This document shows positions 7,633-15,726 of a stretch of 64,000 bases of DNA, piece after piece. The position numbers were made by a program, and so were the translations under genes. Position 1 is the stretch's first letter, and each line of letters begins with the position of its first letter. The stretch is taken from positions 3,101,501 to 3,165,500 of the forward strand of contig NZ_JACHIV010000001.1 of NCBI RefSeq assembly GCF_014203325.1. Direction: 5' to 3'. Source of the DNA: Saccharopolyspora gloriosae (GTDB lineage Bacteria > Actinomycetota > Actinomycetes > Mycobacteriales > Pseudonocardiaceae). Below the pieces are notes generated by a model. It searched no databases. It was not told the origin of the DNA and worked only from the letters and a program-made list of their open reading frames with translations.

Positions 7633-9065
7633 CCTCGACCCCCCATGCCGACACCCCACCGGCCGCGCCCGCCGAAACCACGGCGGCCGACCTCACCGCC
7701 ACCGAGATGCTCCACGGCTTCGCCCACGGCGAACTCTCCCCCGTCGAAGCCACCGAAGCCACCCTGCGCCGCATCGACCAGGCCGACGGCGCCGTCAACG
7801 CCTACTGCCTCGTCGACGCCGACCGCGCACTCGACCAGGCCCGCGCCTCCGAAGCCCGCTGGGCCCGCGGCGAACCCGACGGCCGCCTCGACGGCGTCCC
7901 CACCTCCATCAAGGACATCTTCCTCACCCGCGACTGGCCCACCCTGCGCGGCTCCCGCACCGTCGACCCCGCGCAACCCTGGACCGCCGACGCCCCCGCC
8001 GTGGCACGGCTGCGCGAGCACAACGCCGTGTTCGTCGGCAAGACCACCACCCCCGAACTCGCCTGGAAAGGCGTCACCGACAACACCCTCACCGGCATCA
8101 CCCGCAACCCCTGGAACCCCGAGCGCACCCCCGGCGGCTCCAGCGGCGGCGCCGGTGCCGCCGTCGCCCTCGGCATGGCACCCCTGGCCATCGGCACCGA
8201 CGGCGGCGGATCCGTGCGCATCCCCGCGGCCTTCTGCGGCATCTACACCATCAAACCCACCTACGGCCGCGTCCCGCACTTCCCCGCCAGCCCCTTCGGC
8301 ACCATGGCCCACGCCGGGCCGATGACCACCACCGTCACCGAGACCGCGCTCATGCTCGACGTGCTCAGCGGCCCCGACAGCCGCGACTGGTCCGCGCTCG
8401 AACCACCCGCGCACTCCTTCCTCGACGGACTCGACGACGGCGTGCAAGGCCTGCGCATCGCCCTGAGCCCCGACCTCGGCTTCGCCACCGTCGACCCCGA
8501 AGTCGCCGACGCCGTCGCCCGAGCCGCCCAGGTGTTCACCGAACTCGGCGCCACCGTCGAACACGCCGACCCCGGATTCAGCGACCCCGTCGCCGACTTC
8601 CACGTCCTGTGGTTCTCCGGCGCCGCCAAATCCGTCGCCCACCTCACCGACGCACAACTCGCACTGCTCGACCCCGGCCTGCGCGAGATCGTCGACGAAG
8701 GCCTCACCTACTCCGCCCAGGACTACCTCGAGGCCACCAACACCCGCATGGCCCTGGGCCAGCGCATGGGCGCCTTCCACGACACCTACGACCTGCTGCT
8801 GACCCCCACCGTCGGCATCGCCCCGTTCGAAGCCGGCGCCGAAGCACCCGCCGCAGCCGCCTCCCCCCGCTGGACCGGCTGGACCCCGTTCACCTACCCG
8901 TTCAACATGACCCAGCAGCCCGCCGCGAGCGTGCCCTGCGGATTCACCAGCGATGGACTGCCCATCGGGCTGCAGATCGTCGGACCCCGCCACAGCGACG
9001 CGCGCGTGCTGCGCGCCTCCCGCGCCTACGAACAAGCCCACCCCTGGAGCCGCCCCCGGCGGTGA
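7629..9065 (+). CDS. Amidase signature family hydrolase
   Basis: A 478-residue serine amidase. The catalytic triad is visible: Lys95 in VPTSIKDIF, the cis-Ser171 in PGGSSGGAG and the nucleophile Ser195 in GTDGGGSVRIP, with the 24-residue Ser-Ser spacing of the family. It hydrolyses a C-N amide to acid plus ammonia. No signal peptide, so cytoplasmic. The start ATG overlaps the stop of the dehydrogenase by four bases, showing translational coupling, and both are under the 6532 operator. It is not a GatA: there is no gatC or gatB nearby. Substrate unknown. Confidence 0.88.
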   Translation: MTSTPHADTPPAAPAETTAADLTATEMLHGFAHGELSPVEATEATLRRIDQADGAVNAYCLVDADRALDQARASEARWARGEPDGRLDGVPTSIKDIFLTRDWPTLRGSRTVDPAQPWTADAPAVARLREHNAVFVGKTTTPELAWKGVTDNTLTGITRNPWNPERTPGGSSGGAGAAVALGMAPLAIGTDGGGSVRIPAAFCGIYTIKPTYGRVPHFPASPFGTMAHAGPMTTTVTETALMLDVLSGPDSRDWSALEPPAHSFLDGLDDGVQGLRIALSPDLGFATVDPEVADAVARAAQVFTELGATVEHADPGFSDPVADFHVLWFSGAAKSVAHLTDAQLALLDPGLREIVDEGLTYSAQDYLEATNTRMALGQRMGAFHDTYDLLLTPTVGIAPFEAGAEAPAAAASPRWTGWTPFTYPFNMTQQPAASVPCGFTSDGLPIGLQIVGPRHSDARVLRASRAYEQAHPWSRPRR

Positions 9066-9107
9066 ACCGAACCGAACCGGTGGGACAACCGCTGGTTCTT
9101 CCCGCAA

Positions 9108-9148
9108 CGCGACAGCGCCCGTGGCCCCACGCCACGGGCGCTGTCGCG
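9108..9148. terminator. Perfect 18-bp hairpin between convergent genes
   Basis: Arms at 9108-9125 and 9131-9148 are exact complements over 18 bases (CGCGACAGCGCCCGTGGC), with the 5-base loop CCCAC. It lies 43 bases after the amidase stop and 230 bases before the stop of the convergent exporter gene, and is probably the main terminator here. Confidence 0.8.
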
Positions 9149-9377
9149 TGAGAACCCCGGCCCGGACTCCGCATCGGCACCGGGCTCCTCGACACGCGGC
9201 GAGAACATCAGCTGCCGCCGCCATCGACGGCGAACTCGCTCGGCCTGAAGGTGCCAGAGCGCCCGTACGCAAGCGGATCCGGACATCACCTCAGCGCAGC
9301 GGAATCCCGGTCATCGCGGGTGTCCGGCTCGCACCGGGAGCGCGCTGCGAAGGGAGCCCTGCGTTCACCGCCGCGCT
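9149..9377. other. Non-coding stretch between amidase terminator and exporter gene
   Basis: About 230 bases with no credible gene on either strand; open frames here are low in coding character and run antisense into neighbours. I see no second terminator, repeat or RNA fold that I can support. Confidence 0.5.
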
Positions 9378-10391
9378 TCAAGCCACGGTCAGCATGCCCG
9401 CGACGGTCACCGACGTGATCAGCACCGTCGACCCGACGCCGAGCAACAACGCCCTCGGGCCCGTTCGCACCAAGCCGCGCACCCGCACCGAGGTGCCCAG
9501 CGCGAACAACGCGGCCGCCAGCAGCACCGTCGTGGCCTCCCGGGCCACCTCCAGCACCGAACCCGGCACCAGCCCGGTGCTGCGCACCGCCATCGCCGCC
9601 AAGAACCCCACCACGAACAACGGCAACAACGGCACCCGCCGACCCTCACCACCACCACCGCGGCGACGGCGGAGCAGACCGATGCCCGCGACCAGCGGCG
9701 CCAGCAGCACCACCCGGCCGAGCTTGACCACCACCGCCACCGACACCGCCGCCGCACCCGCCGGGGACGCCGCCGCCACCACCTGCGCCACCTCGTGCAC
9801 GCTGCCCCCGGCGACCCGGCCCAGCAGCTCCGGCCCCACACCCCACATCCCGCCCAGCAGCGGCAGCAGCACCATCGACAACGACCCGAACACCGTCACC
9901 AACGCCACCCCCGTGGCCACCTCCTCGTCCTCGCGGTCCACCACGCCCTCCACCGCCGCGATCGCCGACGCCCCGCAGATCGAAAACCCCGTCGCCACCA
10001 GCAGCGACAACCCCCGCGACACGCCCAGCGCACGCCCCAGCAGCACCGTGCCCGCGAACGTCACCACCACCGCGGCCACCACCACGCCCACCGTCGCCGC
10101 CCCCAACTCCAGCACCTGCCCCACCGCCAGCTGCAACCCCAGCAGCACCACACCCGCCCGCAACACCACCCTCGACACCCACGCCAACCCCGGCGCCGCC
10201 GCACCCGGACACCCCGGCACGTTGCCGACCACCACACCCAGCGCCACCGCCGCCGTCACCAGCCCCACACCCGGCACCAGCGATGCCACCGCCGACGCCA
10301 CGACCACCGCACCGACCGTCACCACGATCCCGGGCAACCGCCCCGGCACGGCCCGCACGACACCCGGCCCGGCGCTCATCGACATCCGCAT
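9378..10391 (-). CDS. YeiH-family (UPF0324) putative sulfate/anion exporter
   Basis: A 337-residue integral membrane protein with about ten hydrophobic segments. The ATGFSICGASAIAA segment is characteristic of the YeiH/UPF0324 family, as is the later GGSVHEVAQVVAAA helix. Members are proposed sulfonate or sulfate exporters, but direct evidence is thin. The ATG at 10391 was chosen for its GGCGAGGG Shine-Dalgarno; the longer frame to 10478 would cross into the LysR promoter. It is transcribed away from a LysR gene, as is E. coli yeiH from yeiE. Third positions are strongly G-rich, mirroring the C-rich + strand of this region. Confidence 0.85.
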   Translation of the reverse strand: MRMSMSAGPGVVRAVPGRLPGIVVTVGAVVVASAVASLVPGVGLVTAAVALGVVVGNVPGCPGAAAPGLAWVSRVVLRAGVVLLGLQLAVGQVLELGAATVGVVVAAVVVTFAGTVLLGRALGVSRGLSLLVATGFSICGASAIAAVEGVVDREDEEVATGVALVTVFGSLSMVLLPLLGGMWGVGPELLGRVAGGSVHEVAQVVAAASPAGAAAVSVAVVVKLGRVVLLAPLVAGIGLLRRRRGGGGEGRRVPLLPLFVVGFLAAMAVRSTGLVPGSVLEVAREATTVLLAAALFALGTSVRVRGLVRTGPRALLLGVGSTVLITSVTVAGMLTVA

Positions 10392-10493
10392 GACCCGACC
10401 CTCGCCGCCCGGCCACCGACTGCGGTAGCCGGAAACCACGCAGGTCCTCATAACCGCAGTGCATGACCAGCCCCCCACCGCAGGCCACAGAGC

Positions 10494-10505
10494 TACAGTC
10501 GCTGC
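10494..10505 (+). promoter_or_regulatory. -10 element of a leaderless LysR transcript
   Basis: TACAGT (10494-10499) ends six bases before the ATG at 10506, and no Shine-Dalgarno is present. This matches the TANNNT-plus-6/7 arrangement of leaderless actinobacterial mRNAs. Confidence 0.5.
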
Positions 10506-11405
10506 ATGGCCGACCCCGACCCGACGTCCCTGCGGCTACTAGTGCTGCTCAGCGAACTCGGCAGCATCGGCGCCGCCGCCGCCCAACTGCGCATGAGCCA
10601 ACCCTCCGCCAGCAAACGCCTCAGCAGCCTCGAACGCGGACTCGGCCTGCACCTCGTCGAACGCACCCGCCGCGGCGCCACCCTCACCCCCGCAGGCGAC
10701 ACCGTCCTCGACCACGCCCGCCACGTCCTCACCGAACTCGACGCCCTCACCGCGGGCGTCCACGCCCTGCGCGCCCGCCACCAGCAACGACTCCGCGTCG
10801 CCGCCAGCATGACCATCGCCGACTACCTCGCGCCGCGCTGGCTCACCACCCTGCGCACCGCCTTCACCGGACTGCGCATCCAACTCGACAGCGCCAACTC
10901 CGCCGCCGTCACCGAAGCCGTCCGCCACGACCGCGCCGACCTCGGCTTCCTCGAAACACCCGACGTCCCCGACGGCCTGTCCGTGCGCTACCTGACCCTC
11001 GACCGCATGACCGTCGTCGTCCCACCCGCACACCCCTGGACCCGACGCCGCACACCCCTCGGCCCCGCCGAACTCGCCGCCACGCCCCTCATCGTCCGCG
11101 AACACGGCTCCGGCACCCGCGAAACCCTCGAACGCGCACTCGCGAACACCACCACCGCACCCGCCGAACCACTGCTCGAACTGCACTCCACCACCGCCGT
11201 GCGCAACAGCGTCGTCGCCGGAGCCGGCCCCGCCGTGCTCAGCGCCCTCGCCGTCGACTCCGACCTGCGCACCGGGCAGGTCACCGAAATCCCCGTCGCC
11301 GGACTCGACCTGCACCGCCCCCTGCACGCCGTGTGGCGCGCCGGACACCGCCTCACCGGCCCCGCCGCAGCACTCCTGTCCACCGCCCTCAGCGACACCG
11401 CCTGA
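10506..11405 (+). CDS. LysR-type transcriptional regulator
   Basis: A 299-residue LysR regulator. The N-terminal helix-turn-helix (GSIGAAAAQLRMSQPSASKR) occupies about residues 15-60 and is followed by a periplasmic-binding-type effector domain. It is divergent from the YeiH-type exporter, 114 bases apart, the usual arrangement for a LysR gene and its target; it could also act on the MHS transporter that follows on the same strand. Translation probably starts from a leaderless transcript. The effector cannot be read from the sequence. Confidence 0.88.
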   Translation: MADPDPTSLRLLVLLSELGSIGAAAAQLRMSQPSASKRLSSLERGLGLHLVERTRRGATLTPAGDTVLDHARHVLTELDALTAGVHALRARHQQRLRVAASMTIADYLAPRWLTTLRTAFTGLRIQLDSANSAAVTEAVRHDRADLGFLETPDVPDGLSVRYLTLDRMTVVVPPAHPWTRRRTPLGPAELAATPLIVREHGSGTRETLERALANTTTAPAEPLLELHSTTAVRNSVVAGAGPAVLSALAVDSDLRTGQVTEIPVAGLDLHRPLHAVWRAGHRLTGPAAALLSTALSDTA

Positions 11406-11446
11406 ACCCGCCCCCCCTCGCACGTCACCACTCGATGCACGCGCCG

Positions 11447-11474
11447 GTTGCAAAACGGCCATTGTCATTGCAAC
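11447..11474. promoter_or_regulatory. GTTGCAA-N14-TTGCAAC inverted repeat before the MHS transporter
   Basis: GTTGCAA at 11447-11453 and TTGCAAC at 11468-11474 are perfect 7-base arms, 65 bases upstream of the transporter ATG, in the most AT-rich part of the spacer. It is a plausible regulator site; the neighbouring LysR is one candidate. Confidence 0.45.
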
Positions 11475-11538
11475 GAGGCGCACGCAGACTGAGCCGATCA
11501 ACGACCGGCGCGGGTCGACCGTGAACCGAGGAGCCCCC

Positions 11539-12882
11539 ATGACGTCGCAACCCGTGCCCGAACGAACCGGGCTCCAAAGAGTCGTCGCCGCCTCCATGGC
11601 AGGCACCGTCGTCGAGTGGTACGAATTCTTCCTCTACGGCACCGCCGCCACCCTCGTGTTCAGCAAACTGTTCTTCCCCGCAGGCGGCAACGAACTCGAC
11701 GCCATCCTCGCCGCCTTCGTCACCTACGCCGTCGGCTTCGCCGCACGCCCCCTCGGCGGACTCGTGTTCGGCCACTTCGGCGACAAGTACGGCCGCAAAA
11801 CACTCCTGCAAGTCAGCCTCATCATGGTCGGCATCGCCACCTTCGCCATGGGCTGCATCCCGTCCTTCGACACCATCGGCTACCTCGCCCCCGCCACCCT
11901 CGTCGTCCTCCGCTTCATCCAAGGCATCGCCGTCGGCGGAGAATGGGGCGGCGCCGTCCTGCTCGTCGCCGAACACAGCCCCGACGACAAACGCGGCTTC
12001 TGGGCCAGCTGGCCCCAAGCAGGAGTCCCCATGGGCAACCTGCTCGCCACCCTCGTCCTGCTCGGCCTCACCACCACCCTCACCGACCAAGCCTTCCTCG
12101 CCTGGGGCTGGCGCATCGCCTTCTGGCTCTCCGCCGTCATCGTCCTCATCGGCTACTACGTGCGCACCCGCATCACCGACGCCCCCATCTTCACCGCCGC
12201 ACAAACCGAAGCCGCCCGCACCCACGCCCCCACCTACGGCGTGTTCGAAGCACTCCGCCGCTACCCCCGCGGCGTCCTCACCGCCATGGGCCTGCGCTTC
12301 GGCGAAAACCTCATGTACTACCTGCTGGCGACCTTCTCGATCACCTACCTCAGCGTCGTCGTCGGCAAGACCACCACCGGCATCCTCTGGCTGATGCTGC
12401 TCGCCCACCTCATCCACTTCGCCGCGATCCCCCTCGTCGGCGCACTCGCCGACCGCATCGGACGACGCCCCGTCAGCGCACTCGGCGCCGCACTCACCGC
12501 CACCTGGGGCTTCTTCGCCTTCCCCATGATGGACACCGGACACGACCCGACCATCCTCGCCGCGATCACCATCGGCCTGCTCTTCCACGCACTCATGTAC
12601 GCCGCACAGCCCGCGATGATGGCCGAAATGTTCCCCACCCGGATGCGCTACTCCGGCATCTCCCTCGGCTACCAGGTCACCTCGATCGTCGCCGGCTCCC
12701 TCGCCCCCATCATCGCCGTCGCCCTGCTCGACACCTACGGCAACTCCACCCCGATCTCCACCTACCTCGCCGCAGGCGCCGCCATCACCCTCATCGCCGT
12801 CGCCTGCGCCCGCGAAACCCGAGGCACCTCACTCCACGACCTCGACCGCCTCGACGACCAACGCACCGCCGCCACCACCTGA
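11539..12882 (+). CDS. MFS transporter, metabolite:H+ symporter (MHS) family
   Basis: A 447-residue, 12-segment transporter. The N-terminal TVVEWYEFFLYGTAA segment, the loop HFGDKYGRK and GEWGGAVLLVAE are typical of the MHS family (ProP, KgtP, ShiA), which takes up organic acids or betaines with protons. The ATG at 11539 was preferred over GTG 11521 because CGAGGAGC sits at correct spacing. It could bring in the substrate of the island at 4-9 kb or of the adjacent aldehyde dehydrogenase, with which it is convergent (10-base gap). Substrate unknown. Codons end overwhelmingly in C. Confidence 0.87.
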   Translation: MTSQPVPERTGLQRVVAASMAGTVVEWYEFFLYGTAATLVFSKLFFPAGGNELDAILAAFVTYAVGFAARPLGGLVFGHFGDKYGRKTLLQVSLIMVGIATFAMGCIPSFDTIGYLAPATLVVLRFIQGIAVGGEWGGAVLLVAEHSPDDKRGFWASWPQAGVPMGNLLATLVLLGLTTTLTDQAFLAWGWRIAFWLSAVIVLIGYYVRTRITDAPIFTAAQTEAARTHAPTYGVFEALRRYPRGVLTAMGLRFGENLMYYLLATFSITYLSVVVGKTTTGILWLMLLAHLIHFAAIPLVGALADRIGRRPVSALGAALTATWGFFAFPMMDTGHDPTILAAITIGLLFHALMYAAQPAMMAEMFPTRMRYSGISLGYQVTSIVAGSLAPIIAVALLDTYGNSTPISTYLAAGAAITLIAVACARETRGTSLHDLDRLDDQRTAATT

Positions 12883-12892
12883 GCGCACCCGC

Positions 12893-14332
12893 TCACCCGT
12901 CCCACGCCGACATCACGTGCTTGATCCGGCTGTACTCCTCCAAACCGAACCGCCCGAAATCCCGCGCCGACGCCGAATGCTTGAACCCCGAATGCGGCAT
13001 CTCCGCCACCAACGGCCGATGCACGTTCACCCACACCGTGCCCGCCTGCAATGCCCGCGACATCCGCAACGCCCGCGCATGATCACGCGTCCACACGCTC
13101 GCCACCAACCCGTAACGCACCCCGTTGGCCAACGCCACCGCCTCGGCCTCCGAACCGAACCGCTGCACCGTCACCAACGGCCCCAGCACCTCGTGCTGCA
13201 CCAACTCATCACCCTGCTCCACATCGGCCACCACCGTCGCCTCGTGGAAGAACCCACGCCCACCCCGACGACGACCACCGGCCACCACCCGCGCATGCTC
13301 CGGCAACCGCTCCACGTACCCCGCCACCAACTCCAACTGGCCCGCACTGTTGAGCGGACCGAACGCCGCATCCGGATCCTGCGGCGGCCCCGGACGCAAC
13401 ACCCCCGCCTGCTCCGCCAACGCCGCCACCAACTCCTCGTAGACCCCAGGACCCGCCAACACCCGGCTCACCGCCGTGCAGCTCTGCCCCGCATCCCCAC
13501 CGAACGCCGACGCCGCGATCCCCCGCGCCGCCCGCCGCACATCCGCATCGTCGAACACCACCGCAGGCGCCTTCCCGCCCAACTGCAGATGCGCCCGCTT
13601 CAAATCCGCCGCCGCCGAACCCGCCACCTCCATGCCCGACCGCACCGTCCCGGTGATCGAGAACATCCCCGGCACCTCGTGCGCCACCATGGCCCGACCG
13701 CTGTCCCGATCACCGCACACCACGTTCAACACCCCCGACGGCAACACCTCCGCCGCCAACTCCGCCAACAGCACCGCACTGACCGGAGTCGTCTCCGCCG
13801 GCTTGAACACCACCGCGTTGCCCGCCGCCAACGCAGGCGCCACCCGCGCCACCGCCAGCAACAACGGATGCGTCCACGACGCGACCTGCGCGCACACCCC
13901 GATCGGCTCCCGACGCGCGAACGACGTGCACCCCTGCTCGTACTCCCCCGCCGCGCCCGCCTCCTGCAACCGCGCCGCACCCGCGTAGAACCGCAGCAGA
14001 TCCACCGCCCGCGGCAACTCCGCCTCCCGCACCACCGCCCACGGCTTGCCCGTGTTCCGGCACTCCGCCACCACGAACCGCTCCGCGGACTCCTCCACCA
14101 GGTCCGCCCACCGCAACAACGACCGCTGCCGCTGCCCCGGCGTCGCCACCGACCACCGCTCGAACGCCGACGCCGCGACGCCCATCACCTCATCGACATC
14201 GGTCCACCGCGTCAGCGGAGCACTCCCGTACTCCTCCCCGCTGCTGGGATCGACCAACGGCAACGCCTCCCCCGACACCGCCCCCGCACGAACCCCGCCC
14301 ACGACGTTCCGCAGCTCCAGCGCAGTGGACAC
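12893..14332 (-). CDS. Aldehyde dehydrogenase-family protein with altered active site
   Basis: A 479-residue ALDH-fold protein nearest by eye to the gamma-aminobutyraldehyde/betaine aldehyde group. The catalytic Cys is present (GDAGQSCTAVSR). Two other key residues are changed: the oxyanion-hole Asn of the usual WNFP reads WTHP (codons TGG ACG CAT CCG), and the general-base Glu of ELGGK reads LQLGGKAP (codon CAG). The cofactor loop is SITGTVRSG. Such a protein may be a poor dehydrogenase, an esterase-like or regulatory homologue, or use other residues. The frame is intact along its full length, so it is not a decayed pseudogene. Monocistronic or first gene before the convergent MHS transporter. 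Confidence 0.85.
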   Translation of the reverse strand: MSTALELRNVVGGVRAGAVSGEALPLVDPSSGEEYGSAPLTRWTDVDEVMGVAASAFERWSVATPGQRQRSLLRWADLVEESAERFVVAECRNTGKPWAVVREAELPRAVDLLRFYAGAARLQEAGAAGEYEQGCTSFARREPIGVCAQVASWTHPLLLAVARVAPALAAGNAVVFKPAETTPVSAVLLAELAAEVLPSGVLNVVCGDRDSGRAMVAHEVPGMFSITGTVRSGMEVAGSAAADLKRAHLQLGGKAPAVVFDDADVRRAARGIAASAFGGDAGQSCTAVSRVLAGPGVYEELVAALAEQAGVLRPGPPQDPDAAFGPLNSAGQLELVAGYVERLPEHARVVAGGRRRGGRGFFHEATVVADVEQGDELVQHEVLGPLVTVQRFGSEAEAVALANGVRYGLVASVWTRDHARALRMSRALQAGTVWVNVHRPLVAEMPHSGFKHSASARDFGRFGLEEYSRIKHVMSAWDG

Positions 14333-14396
14333 ACGACCTCCTCCGACCGACGAAACCGATCACGCCGACCCTAACCGCGCCGCACAGCCCCGCAGC

Positions 14397-15659
14397 TCAG
14401 CCGCGCCGCGACCGGCACCACCACTGCCCCGCGGTACCCACCGCCAGCAGCACCACCACCGGCACGAACGCCCACCGGTACGCCGCCACCGCGGGCAACC
14501 CCGACACGACCTCCAGCACCGCACCCACGAACACCTGGATCAGCACGGCCGCCAGGAACCCGCCCATGTTCACCACACCCGAAGCCGCCCCCGACCGGTG
14601 CACCGCGTTGGCCTCCCGCGCACCGTCGAACGCCAGCATCGCCGCGCCACCACCGAAACCGAGCACGCCCAGCACCACCACCAGCAGCGGCGCGCCCAGC
14701 ACACCCGGCCACGCCACGATCACCACCCACGCCAGCACGACCAGCACCGACATCGCCAACGTGTAGCGCTCCCGCCGACGCGGCCTGCCCGCGATCCACT
14801 GGCTGGCCACCAGCGAACCCGCGATGAACCCGACCGCCGACACCAGCAGCAGCGCACCCGCCGAACCACCGGGCACGCCCTGCGCGCCCGTCAGCCACGG
14901 CGCACCCCACAACGTCGTGATCGCCAAGAACTGCGACAGCAGCACGAAGTGCACCCAGAACGCGTGCTTCGTCCCGCGCTGCGCCACCACCAGCCGCAAC
15001 GTGCGCCCGATCCGCTCCCCCACGTCACCGGTGGCCGCCGCGACCGCACCCGCCGGACGATCCCGGATCACGCCCCCGGCCACCACCGCCAGCAACGCCG
15101 TCAGCACCGCCGCGCCGAGGAACGTCGACGTCCACCCGAGCCCGTGCAGCGCCGACGTCAACGGGACCGTGGACAACACCTGCCCGAGACCACCCACCAG
15201 GCCCGTCAACGCCGCGACCCGGCCGTAGCGCTCCGCCGGGAACCACTGCGCCGCGACCCGCAGCACGTTGGTGAACATGAACGCGTCACCGATGCCGATG
15301 AGCACCCGGCCGGCGACCCCGCCCAGGATCGACCCGCTCACCGCGAACACCGCCGAGCCCACCGCCAGCGCCACCACACCTCCGGTGATGACCCGGCGCG
15401 GCCCCATCCGGTCCGCCAGCAGACCCGACGGCACCTGCAGCACCAGGTAGACGCCCAGCTGCAACGCCGAGAACAGCGCCAGCACCCCCGGGCCCGCGGA
15501 GAACCGCACCAGCGCGTCGGGTGCGGCGACCCCGAGGCTCGCGCGGTGGAACAGCGCCACGAAGTAGCACGCCGCGCCCACGCCCCACACCAGCCACGCA
15601 CCGCGCGGCGGCGCGACCGACCTCGCCACTGACCGATCTCCGGCAACACCGACCGACAC
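14397..15659 (-). CDS. MFS transporter
   Basis: About 420 residues with twelve predicted membrane segments and the motif-A loop LLADRMGPRRVI. The general shape is that of sugar-phosphate/organic-anion or efflux MFS proteins, with an N-terminal FHRASLGVAAPDAL helix. The substrate is not readable. GTG 15659 is 9 bases downstream of a GAGGAAGG Shine-Dalgarno; the frame also has a GTG at 15671, which would overlap it. It is divergent from the GntR gene at 15727, and the CTTGTATC inverted repeat lies between the two starts, so it is likely the regulated target. Confidence 0.82.
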   Translation of the reverse strand: MSVGVAGDRSVARSVAPPRGAWLVWGVGAACYFVALFHRASLGVAAPDALVRFSAGPGVLALFSALQLGVYLVLQVPSGLLADRMGPRRVITGGVVALAVGSAVFAVSGSILGGVAGRVLIGIGDAFMFTNVLRVAAQWFPAERYGRVAALTGLVGGLGQVLSTVPLTSALHGLGWTSTFLGAAVLTALLAVVAGGVIRDRPAGAVAAATGDVGERIGRTLRLVVAQRGTKHAFWVHFVLLSQFLAITTLWGAPWLTGAQGVPGGSAGALLLVSAVGFIAGSLVASQWIAGRPRRRERYTLAMSVLVVLAWVVIVAWPGVLGAPLLVVVLGVLGFGGGAAMLAFDGAREANAVHRSGAASGVVNMGGFLAAVLIQVFVGAVLEVVSGLPAVAAYRWAFVPVVVLLAVGTAGQWWCRSRRG

Positions 15660-15680
15660 CGGAACACCCACCTTCCTCGA

Positions 15681-15720
15681 CTTGTATCCACCATAGATAC
15701 AAGATGCGGATCAGTACTAT
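15681..15720. promoter_or_regulatory. CTTGTATC-N7-GATACAAG operator and leaderless -10 between MFS and GntR genes
   Basis: CTTGTATC (15681-15688) and GATACAAG (15696-15703) form a perfect 8+7+8 inverted repeat in an otherwise GC-rich spacer. TACTAT (15715-15720) then lies six bases before the GTG at 15727, consistent with a leaderless transcript of the regulator. The repeat is placed to control both directions; GATAC-type arms suit GntR proteins. Confidence 0.6.
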
Positions 15721-15726
15721 GGGCGC

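Noticed and set aside
7602-9272. 556-residue Gly-rich antisense frame over the amidase
   Set aside because: Composition is a shadow of C-ending codons (Gly/Val/Ala only); the amidase triad is on the other strand.
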